Below, piece after piece: positions 7,012 through 12,446 of a stretch of DNA of 13,350 bases (its first letter is position 1; each line of letters opens with the position of its first letter). The translations under genes and the position numbers were made by a program. The notes beneath the pieces are model-generated. The model saw only the letters and a list, made by a program, of their open reading frames with translations. It was not told where the DNA came from and did no database searches. The DNA is from Methanobacteriota archaeon (lineage in GTDB: Archaea; Thermoplasmatota; Thermoplasmata; RBG-16-68-12): contig VBME01000163.1 in the NCBI GenBank assembly GCA_005878995.1, positions 1-13,350 of the forward strand, in the 5' to 3' direction.

Positions 7012-7863
7012 ATGCTGGGGTCGGACGTCGCGGGCGCGGTGGTGGTGATTCCCTCTCGCACGACGACCACCGGCATCGTCGAGTACCGCGGGGCGAGCGG
7101 CTCGATCCCGGCCTACCTGGCCCGCCCCTCCGGGGACGGCGTGTGGCCTGGGGTGGTCGTCATCCACGACCTGTTCGGCCTCATGGACCATACGAGGGAC
7201 ATCGCCGAACGGTTCGCGTACGAAGGATACGTGGCCCTCGCGCCGAATCTCTTCGCGAGTCCGGAGCTCGCGGCGGTCCTCACGCCGGCAAACGTCCAGA
7301 AGGCGATGGCGTTCATGTTCCGGCTCCCGCGGCGCGATCCGGTCCTCGCCCAGCAGGAGCTCGCGAAATTGCCGCCGGACGAGCGGGCGATCATCGCGCC
7401 GACGGTCGAGCGGCTCCTCGGCGGGCTGCCGAGGGAGCGGTTCGCGAAAGACCTCGTCGCCGCGGTGAACCATCTGAAGACCCTTCCGTACGTCAAGGCG
7501 GACCGGATCGGCTGCGTGGGATTCTGCTTCGGGGGCGGGCTGTCGCTGCGGCTCGCGTGCGACGTCGGCGTCGAAGCCTGCGTGGTCTTCTATGGAGAGA
7601 ACCCGTCGCCGATCGAGCGCGTTCGAGACATCGCGGGGCCCGTCCTCGGGCTGTATGGCGCCGAGGACACGCGGCTCAACGCGGATCTCGACAAGCTCGT
7701 CAAGGCGATGGCGGAATACAAGAAAGACTTCGAAATGCGAATCTACCCCGGCGCGCCCCATGCATTCTTCAACGACCGTAACCCGACGACATACCGCGAG
7801 GCCGCGGCGCGAGATGCGTGGGACCGTGTCCTGCGGTTCTATCGACGGACGCTGATGGCCTGA
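7012..7863 (+). CDS. Dienelactone hydrolase family alpha/beta hydrolase
   Basis: A 283-residue cytoplasmic alpha/beta hydrolase of the dienelactone hydrolase family; characterised members open lactone rings or cleave esters during aromatic degradation. The catalytic triad is visible: nucleophile Cys172 in GFCFGGG, Asp219 in YGAEDTRLN, and His250 in GAPHAFFND. The opening strand and oxyanion region are GVVVIHDLFGLMDHTRDIAERFA (about 47-69), where the Glu often found at this position is Asp53. Compared with the short bacterial enzymes there is a helical insertion at about 83-145, which explains the extra length. I chose ATG 7012 over the 31-codon-longer open frame because the longer form would overlap the divergent oxidase gene and because a TATA-like element lies 26 nt before 7012. 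The substrate is unknown. Its stop is 1 bp from the convergent adenosyltransferase stop. Confidence 0.9.
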   Translation: MLGSDVAGAVVVIPSRTTTTGIVEYRGASGSIPAYLARPSGDGVWPGVVVIHDLFGLMDHTRDIAERFAYEGYVALAPNLFASPELAAVLTPANVQKAMAFMFRLPRRDPVLAQQELAKLPPDERAIIAPTVERLLGGLPRERFAKDLVAAVNHLKTLPYVKADRIGCVGFCFGGGLSLRLACDVGVEACVVFYGENPSPIERVRDIAGPVLGLYGAEDTRLNADLDKLVKAMAEYKKDFEMRIYPGAPHAFFNDRNPTTYREAAARDAWDRVLRFYRRTLMA

Positions 7864-7864
7864 C

Positions 7865-8410
7865 TCAACCGCGGTACGAAGGGTGCTCGGCGCTCTTGCG
7901 CTCGCGCTTCTGCCGCCACACCGCCATCTGGTAGAGGAGAGAGGAAAGGCGGTTCATGTATCGCAGCAGATCCGGATTCAATCCTTCGCGCTTGGAGAGC
8001 GCGACGACCCGTCGCTCCGCTCGACGCGCGACCGTCCGAGCCCAGTGCAGCCGCGCGAGGCTTTCCGAGCCACGGGGGATGATGAACTCCCGAATCTCGC
8101 CGACGTCGAGGGCCTCGATTCCATCTTCGAGACGGGCCACGTGGGCCTCCGTGATCCGGGGGACCTTCGCCTCTCCGGATGCGGGCGCCATCGCGAGCTC
8201 GGCTCCGACCGTGAAGAGGTCGTCCTGGATCTTCAGGAGAAGATCGCGAATCCGTTTCTCCTTTTGCGCTGCGAGGACGAGGCCGATTACGGCGTTCAAC
8301 TCATCGACCGCGCCCATCGCCTCCACCCGCGGATCGTCCTTCGGGACGCGGTCCGGACCCAGGAGTCCCGTCTCTCCGGCGTCCCCGCGGCGGGTGTAGA
8401 GTTTCGCCAT
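7865..8410 (-). CDS. pduO: PduO-type ATP:cob(I)alamin adenosyltransferase
   Basis: This 181-residue trimeric enzyme moves the 5'-deoxyadenosyl group of ATP onto cob(I)alamin or a late precursor, making coenzyme B12. Family landmarks are the N-terminal ATP-binding KLYTRRGDAGETGLLG (3-18), RVEAMGAVDELNAVIG (28-43), QDDLFTVGAELA (62-73), FIIPRGS (109-115), the RTVARRAER signature (125-133) and YMNRLSSLLYQMA (151-163). I chose ATG 8410, which overlaps the upstream gene's stop as TGATG; GTG 8422 would add four residues but breaks this coupling. The gene appears intact. Coupling to a cobalamin-binding protein gene links corrinoid uptake to adenosylation. A purine-rich GGTGGG lies a few bases before the start and may serve as a ribosome site. 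Confidence 0.93.
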   Translation of the reverse strand: MAKLYTRRGDAGETGLLGPDRVPKDDPRVEAMGAVDELNAVIGLVLAAQKEKRIRDLLLKIQDDLFTVGAELAMAPASGEAKVPRITEAHVARLEDGIEALDVGEIREFIIPRGSESLARLHWARTVARRAERRVVALSKREGLNPDLLRYMNRLSSLLYQMAVWRQKRERKSAEHPSYRG

Positions 8411-9120
8411 CAGCCCACCCACCGCTCTGCGTCGTTCCGCTTCGGAGTTCGCGGGAAGAGGCTCGGGGCCATCACGATTTCCTCCGCCTCGATGCGCCGG
8501 GACTTCTCCCCCGCTCGTCCGAGGACGTCAACTCCGCCCGCGAGGTCCACCATCTCCGGGACCCAATGGCCTCCGAGGAACAGCGGCGCAAGCCATTCGA
8601 GGCACACGGCCTTCGGACGGACGGTCGCGTGTGCGGCCCTTCGGGCCACGCGATCGATCCGAGCTCGAAGCGCCGCGATCAAGGCGTCCGCTCTGTCCTC
8701 GGTGCCGCAAGCCCGCGCCACCTGCGCGATGTCCGAGAGGACGTCCTCGAGTCGGTGCGGGTCAAGAGAGACGATCTCCGGTGGTGACGGAAGCCGTCGC
8801 GCGACCTCTTCGACGTCACCCAGCGTCGGCGCGCACACCTCGCAGAGGCCTTGGGTGAGGATCAGATCCGGTTTTGCAGCTCGGAGCGACGGCTCGTCCA
8901 CTTGGTAGAGGGCCTCGCCATTTGCCATGCGTTCGCCGACCATGCGGCTCGTCTCCCCGCTCGATTTCCCCTCGTACTCCAAGAGCGTGCGGCTCACAAC
9001 GGGCTTGCCGCGCGCCGCCGGAGGGAAGTCGCATTCCGGCGAGACTCCGACGACGTCCTCGCCGACGCCGAGGGCAAAGCAAATCTCCGTCGCGGCAGGG
9101 AGGAGCGAGACGATCCGCAT
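8410..9120 (-). CDS. btuF: BtuF-like cobalamin-binding protein, with an apparent internal in-frame deletion
   Basis: Related to BtuF-type periplasmic-binding-fold proteins annotated as cobalamin-binding; no signal peptide is visible, so the location is uncertain. Recognisable segments are MRIVSLLPAATEICFALGVG (1-20), VGVSPECDFP, KPDLILTQGLCEVCAPT (83-99), the long domain-linking helix (about 123-162), CLEWLAPLFLGGHWVPEMVD (173-192) and GEKSRRIEAEEIV (204-216). The next residues, MAPSLFPRTPKRNDAERWV, look like the family's extreme C-terminus. The piece normally between, about 60-70 residues with PDV-type strands, the CGF motif and the SRPGPR segment, is missing, giving 236 residues instead of roughly 290-300. 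The frame is preserved and the stop is coupled to the adenosyltransferase start. The second lobe would be incomplete, so ligand binding is doubtful. This is either a real deletion or an assembly collapse near 8466-8475. Confidence 0.85.
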   Translation of the reverse strand: MRIVSLLPAATEICFALGVGEDVVGVSPECDFPPAARGKPVVSRTLLEYEGKSSGETSRMVGERMANGEALYQVDEPSLRAAKPDLILTQGLCEVCAPTLGDVEEVARRLPSPPEIVSLDPHRLEDVLSDIAQVARACGTEDRADALIAALRARIDRVARRAAHATVRPKAVCLEWLAPLFLGGHWVPEMVDLAGGVDVLGRAGEKSRRIEAEEIVMAPSLFPRTPKRNDAERWVG

Positions 9121-9150
9121 CGAGTTCGGCCGCCCGATAGCCCCGGGCCG

Positions 9151-9166
9151 CTAAAAGTGTTTTTCA
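9151..9166 (-). promoter_or_regulatory. Probable BRE/TATA promoter of the cobalamin operon
   Basis: On the minus strand the sequence reads GAAAAACACTTTTAG, an A-rich BRE-like block followed by a TATA-like CTTTTAG centred near 9155, about 35 nt before ATG 9120. It predicts a very short leader of about 8-10 nt. No other AT-rich element lies in this otherwise GC-rich 128-bp gap. Confidence 0.5.
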
Positions 9167-9209
9167 ACCGGAGTGTAGGGAGAGCCCAGGGGGACTTGTC
9201 TGCCTGGAA

Positions 9210-9256
9210 GCGGGAGACCCGCGAGAAAAGGGGAAGGGGCCGGGTTGTTTACCCGG
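9210..9256 (-). terminator. Possible terminator region after the proteasome operon
   Basis: CCGGGT-TGTTT-ACCCGG at 9240-9256 forms a 6-bp perfect stem spanning the psmA stop codon; on the minus strand it is followed by the pyrimidine tract CCCCTTCCCCTTTTC. A second small stem, GCGGG-AGA-CCCGC, lies at 9210-9222. Archaeal termination mainly needs T-rich tracts, and this one is only moderately T-rich, so the call is tentative. Confidence 0.35.
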
Positions 9257-9920
9257 CGTTGGTCCCGTTGGGGCGGTGTTCGAACCGCTTCGTGGACGCC
9301 GTCACGAAGCCGTGTTCGATCTGCGTCTTGCCGCCGTTGACGCCCTCGATGGCCTGCGTTGCGAGGGCGATCGCTTGCTCGACGTTGATGTCGGGCCGGT
9401 AGCCCTTGACGATCGTCTCGAGCGCATCATCGGACGACTGGCCGATCGCGAACGCGGAGCCCTTGAACGTCGTGCCGCTCGGGTCCACCTGGATCAGCTG
9501 GACGCCCAGCTCGTCGACGCCCGCCACGATGATCGACGCGCCGAACGGCCGCACCGCGTACATCGTGAACTCGTGGAGATACTCCGACAAATTCCGCGAG
9601 AGCGTGACGAGGTCGATGGGCTCATCGTACACGAGGCGGTGGCGCTGCGCGGCGACGCGAAGCTGGTCGAGCAGCGTGGTCACATCGCCAATGTACCCGC
9701 TCCCCGTCGCCCCGACGTGGTCATCGACGACGAAGACTTTCTCCGCGGGCTCCATGAGGGGCCGCGTCGGCTTGACCTGGCTCGAGAGGAGGGCGAAGTC
9801 TTTCGTCTTGAGCCCGATCGTCGTCGAGCCGCGGGAGACCGCCTGGAGGGCGTAGTCCACTTGGACGAGCCGGCCTTCCTGGTTGTAGAAGAAGGGCATC
9901 CGTCCCATTTCCGTTGCCAT
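9249..9920 (-). CDS. psmA: 20S proteasome alpha subunit, divergent N-terminal gate
   Basis: Alpha subunits form the outer rings of the 20S proteasome, gate entry and dock the regulatory ATPase. The 223-residue protein is clearly alpha-type: EGRLVQVDYALQAVSRGSTT (15-34), KVFVVDDHVGATGSGYIGD (61-79), YAVRPFGASIIVAGVDE (121-137) and VDPSGTTFKGSAFAIGQ. Lys61 aligns with the Lys that contacts the C-terminal HbYX motif of the ATPase in Thermoplasma. The N-terminus differs: where classical archaeal alphas have Tyr-Asp-Arg, this one has Met5-Gly6-Arg7, and the FSPDG segment is YNQEG, losing the gate Pro; Tyr23 (the Tyr26 equivalent) is kept. The N-terminal tail is about three residues shorter than Thermoplasma's. 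The start at ATG 9920 is supported by a full Shine-Dalgarno sequence and lies 1 nt after the psmB stop. It may be one of several alphas in the genome. Confidence 0.92.
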   Translation of the reverse strand: MATEMGRMPFFYNQEGRLVQVDYALQAVSRGSTTIGLKTKDFALLSSQVKPTRPLMEPAEKVFVVDDHVGATGSGYIGDVTTLLDQLRVAAQRHRLVYDEPIDLVTLSRNLSEYLHEFTMYAVRPFGASIIVAGVDELGVQLIQVDPSGTTFKGSAFAIGQSSDDALETIVKGYRPDINVEQAIALATQAIEGVNGGKTQIEHGFVTASTKRFEHRPNGTNAG

Positions 9921-9921
9921 C

Positions 9922-10497
9922 TCAGTTCACCTCCAGCGAGTGACCGTTGGGGATCGCGAGCACGTCCACGCCGTTCCCGCTCCCCGGGTCCCGTTCCATC
10001 GCCGCTCGAACCGCCGCCTCCGCGAGCTTCCGTGCCTCTTCGAGCGAGAACTCCTTGCGGAATCCCTGCTCGAGGACGCCGTACGCGATCGGCGAGCCGC
10101 TCCCCGAGGACATGAAGTCCTCCGAGGTGATCGCGCCGCTCATGTCGCTCGTGTAGACGTGCGGACCTTCGTGGTCCACGCCCGCGACGACGAGCTCGAC
10201 GTAGAACGGGTTGTAGCTCTTCATCGACGAGTAGACGATGTTCGAGATCAGTTTCGCGCTTTCCTTGACGGACAGCGGGTAGCCGCGACGCAACGCGAGG
10301 AGCCGGCGCTCGGCTTTCGCGAGGTTCACGAGGTACTCGGCGTCCGACATCGCACCGGCGATCGCCACGGCGGTGCCGCCGTCGAGGGGGAAGATCTTCT
10401 GGACCACCTTGGATCCGACGAAGAACCCCTTCGAGGCGCGCTTGTCCGCCGCGAGGACGACGCCGTCCTTGCTTCGTATGCCGACCGTTGTGGTCAT
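9922..10497 (-). CDS. psmB: 20S proteasome beta subunit, starting Met-Thr without propeptide
   Basis: Beta subunits form the inner rings and carry the proteolytic sites. Counting from the residue after Met, catalytic Thr1 (TTTVGI), Asp17 (AADKRAS) and Lys33 (VVQKI) sit at the exact canonical positions; Ser129 and the Asp169/Ser172 pair (RDPGSGNG) complete the active site. Other family segments are AVAIAGAMSDAEYL (43-55), VELVVAGVD and SSGSGSPIAYGVLEQGF. The protein is 191 residues. Most archaeal betas have a propeptide of several residues or more that is removed autocatalytically; here Thr follows the initiator Met directly, so Met aminopeptidase alone could expose Thr1. The upstream frame has no ATG, GTG or TTG back to a TAG about 40 codons away. 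It is the first gene of the psmB-psmA unit. No convincing TATA box is seen; ACATACC near 10530-10536 is a weak candidate. Confidence 0.94.
   Translation of the reverse strand: MTTTVGIRSKDGVVLAADKRASKGFFVGSKVVQKIFPLDGGTAVAIAGAMSDAEYLVNLAKAERRLLALRRGYPLSVKESAKLISNIVYSSMKSYNPFYVELVVAGVDHEGPHVYTSDMSGAITSEDFMSSGSGSPIAYGVLEQGFRKEFSLEEARKLAEAAVRAAMERDPGSGNGVDVLAIPNGHSLEVN
9927..9934 (-). promoter_or_regulatory. Full-length Shine-Dalgarno site for psmA
   Basis: The minus strand reads GGAGGTGA, a complete match to the usual archaeal 16S anti-Shine-Dalgarno, ending 6 nt before ATG 9920. It lies inside the last codons of psmB, so psmA is translated from the same mRNA with its own strong ribosome site. 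Confidence 0.75.
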
Positions 10498-10617
10498 GTC
10501 GAACCTCGGATCCGTATGTCGGTGGTTGGGTATGTTGACTCGAATGACCGAAGGCTGGTCACTTGGGGCCAGGGCAAGGCGACGATGGCTCGCTCGATTC
10601 TAGTACTGACACGAAGG

Positions 10618-10623
10618 TATTTT
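10618..10623 (+). promoter_or_regulatory. Probable TATA element for the beta-propeller gene
   Basis: TATTTT, preceded by CGAAGG as a possible BRE, is centred about 29 nt before ATG 10650 in the 152-bp gap between divergent psmB and the propeller gene. It would give a leader of only a few bases. A second AT-rich stretch, CTATAAG at 10639-10645, is too close to the start to drive this ATG. Confidence 0.4.
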
Positions 10624-10649
10624 GGCCCGACGGATCATCTATAAGCGTG

Positions 10650-11819
10650 ATGGAACGGGCTTGCGCGGTCTCGATTTGCCTCTTGGTATTCTCGCTCGTC
10701 CTCGTCGTCGCTGTGGACCCCCGCCCAGCACTCGGCGTCGAACCTTGGTCACCGCCTCTCGGGACACGGACCTCAATTTTTCTGTCCGGCAACCTCTCGG
10801 AACTGGTCGTTGATCCAATCCGATTGAGGGCGTACGCGGCCGACCGGATGAACAACCGAGTCTACGCGCTGGACTTGGACAGCGGGAGCGTACTCGCCTC
10901 GATCCCAGTCCGGGAAGGGCCCACGGCCCTCGCGATCCCACCCTCGGGCGACATTCTGTATGTGGGCCATGGGTCGAACCGATCAATCATAGCAGTCGAT
11001 CTCAATTCCCTCGCAGTCGTCCGGACCTTCGAGACGACGTTCCTCACGTGGGAGATGGTCGCCCCGGACGCGTTGACCCTCGTCGTGACGACCCATGACG
11101 ACCAGTGGAGTGGCGACGGCCCCTACGTCCTTAACGCCTCGAACGGCGGAATCGTCCAGCGCCTCTGCTCGCACCCGCTCGTTTGCAACAAGTTCTACCA
11201 AGACACACTCGTCGCGACAAGTCCCGACCGTTCTTGGCTGATGCTCGCGGATTCGCTTCTCTGCCCTACCGCCCTCTACTCCTACCAAAGGGGCGTCAAC
11301 GGCACATGGCCGCTTGTCGGCAACAACCGTGGCCCTGGATGGGGCTTGGGCTGCCGGGCGAGGGACCTCGCCTTCTCGCCGGACAATCAGTACCTGTATC
11401 TCGCCACGGCCGGGACAAGCCTCCTGAAGCTCTGGACAAGCGACTTTACTCTCGTGCGGACGTTCGGTTCACTCCGGGAGTCCTCTGCCGTTGTCGTCTC
11501 CTCTTCCGGGGATCGGGTTGCGATGTCTGCGGGGGATAAGGCGATACACGTCTTCGATGACGTTGGCACTCCACTCTGGAGCATTACTATGACGGCCCCC
11601 GTCACTCGCTTGCGGTTGACCGCGAATGGGGATCGCTTCGTCGCCATCGCGGGCGAATCGACAGTCGAAGTAGTCTCGTCCTCTCCTCCATCCCCACCGT
11701 CAATGCCTTTGTCGGGAGTCACTCGAACTTGGCTCCTGTACGCTGCCCTGACTGCCACGACCACGGAGGGCCTCGTCCTGGCTGTCCTTGCACTCCGACA
11801 GCGACGCCGCGCCCCCTGA
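10650..11819 (+). CDS. Exported beta-propeller protein (YVTN/WD-like) with C-terminal membrane anchor
   Basis: A 389-residue secreted repeat protein. From ATG 10650 it begins with a signal-peptide-like segment (MERACAVSICLLVFSLVLVV, then AVDPRPALG), which is why I prefer this start to the 29-codon-longer open frame. The body has repeated four-stranded blades of YVTN type: LSELVVDPIRLRAYAADRMN (about 50-69), VREGPTALAIPPSGDILYVG (about 86-105), ARDLAFSPDNQYLYLATAG (about 250-268), and SSAVVVSSSGDRVAMSAGDK. Four Cys lie in the middle blades. A Ser/Pro-rich linker (VVSSSPPSPPSMPLSG) leads to a final hydrophobic helix (LLYAALTATTTEGLVLAVLA) and a basic tail RQRRRAP, a C-terminal anchor. It probably displays a binding propeller outside the cell. 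The ligand is unknown; a PQQ enzyme is unlikely because I see no cofactor motif. The codon use seems slightly less GC-biased than its neighbours by eye. Confidence 0.82.
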   Translation: MERACAVSICLLVFSLVLVVAVDPRPALGVEPWSPPLGTRTSIFLSGNLSELVVDPIRLRAYAADRMNNRVYALDLDSGSVLASIPVREGPTALAIPPSGDILYVGHGSNRSIIAVDLNSLAVVRTFETTFLTWEMVAPDALTLVVTTHDDQWSGDGPYVLNASNGGIVQRLCSHPLVCNKFYQDTLVATSPDRSWLMLADSLLCPTALYSYQRGVNGTWPLVGNNRGPGWGLGCRARDLAFSPDNQYLYLATAGTSLLKLWTSDFTLVRTFGSLRESSAVVVSSSGDRVAMSAGDKAIHVFDDVGTPLWSITMTAPVTRLRLTANGDRFVAIAGESTVEVVSSSPPSPPSMPLSGVTRTWLLYAALTATTTEGLVLAVLALRQRRRAP

Positions 11820-11894
11820 CCGGGCGTGAGCTCCGGCCTCGTCCTGCTCTTTCGCATCAACCGCGACTTCTTTAATGGGAGCCGTCGGCGATCC

Positions 11895-12386
11895 CTAGTC
11901 GGGCACGACCTCGTGAAGGACCTTGCGCAACGTCTTGTACCCGAGACGTTGTTCGAACTCGGCTCGGTTCGCGAGGACGTAGGAACGGTCCAGACGCGCC
12001 ACGGGCCCCTCTTCGTCGTGCGCCTCCACCTGGATCGTGAGGTCCGCGGTCCGGGATTGCCCGACCCCGACCAACCGAAAGCCGGGTGCCCGTCGGTACC
12101 CACCGCTGGAGCGTCAGGGCACTCGTCTGCACGGGGAGCCCGACGCGGTCATGGAGGCCATACACGGTCCAGTTCGCCGCATCGAGCATCGCGAGGTAGA
12201 GCACGCCTGAGTGGAGCCGCGCGGGCCATCCTTCGAGCGTCTCGTGGGCGATCAACTCGGTCTCGACCTGTTTGCCTTCTCGTCGGAATTCCAGTCGCAG
12301 GCCCCGCGGATTTTTCGGGCCGCAGCCGATGCATGCGTTCCGGGAATCGTTTTCGAGGGGTGGCTTCGACTCGGATCGACGGTCAT
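11895..12386 (-). pseudogene. PaaI-like hotdog thioesterase gene with two apparent single-base frameshifts
   Basis: The conserved protein is spread over frames. From ATG 12386 the first frame gives MTVDP. In the next frame come PPLENDSRNACIGCGPKNPR, GLRLEFRREGKQ, the hotdog-helix segment WPARLHSGVLYLAMLDAANW, and LTLQRWVPTGTRLSV. In a third register come QSRTADLTIQVEAHDEEGP, ARLDRSYVLANRAEFEQRLG and a C-terminus ending HEVVPD at stop 11895-11897. Restoring one G near 12372-12373 and removing one T at 12073-12074 yields one continuous protein of about 163 residues. Intact relatives hydrolyse acyl-CoA or aryl-CoA thioesters; the CxGCGPxNPxGL N-terminus is typical of a subgroup. No in-frame ATG, GTG or TTG precedes CIGCG, so the first lesion is not just a start-site error. 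It is either a decayed gene or sequencing indels; the protein is otherwise well conserved, which favours a recent lesion or error. Confidence 0.78.
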
Positions 12387-12407
12387 GGGAGACAAACCCC
12401 CTCCAGA

Positions 12408-12413
12408 CTTAAG
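12408..12413 (-). promoter_or_regulatory. TATA-like element for the thioesterase gene
   Basis: CTTAAG (minus strand GCTTAAGT) is centred about 25 nt before ATG 12386, the leaderless spacing seen at other genes here. It supports 12386 as the intended start even though the downstream frame is interrupted. Confidence 0.45.
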
Positions 12414-12446
12414 CGTTCACCGAGCGGGAGGCTGAACCCTCGTCCG

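Noticed and set aside
5947..7761. A 604-codon open frame on the minus strand across the oxidase and hydrolase genes
   Set aside because: It is Arg/Pro/Gly-rich with no domain, lies out of frame over two clearly conserved genes, and is what high-GC third-position bias produces.
9121..9248. A cobalamin riboswitch upstream of the cobalamin genes
   Set aside because: The gap is only 128 bp, shows no B12-box-like sequence, and the TATA position predicts a leader of only about 8-10 nt.
10639..10645. CTATAAG as the promoter of the beta-propeller gene
   Set aside because: It is only about 8 nt from ATG 10650, so RNA would start inside the signal-peptide codons; the element at 10618-10623 fits better.
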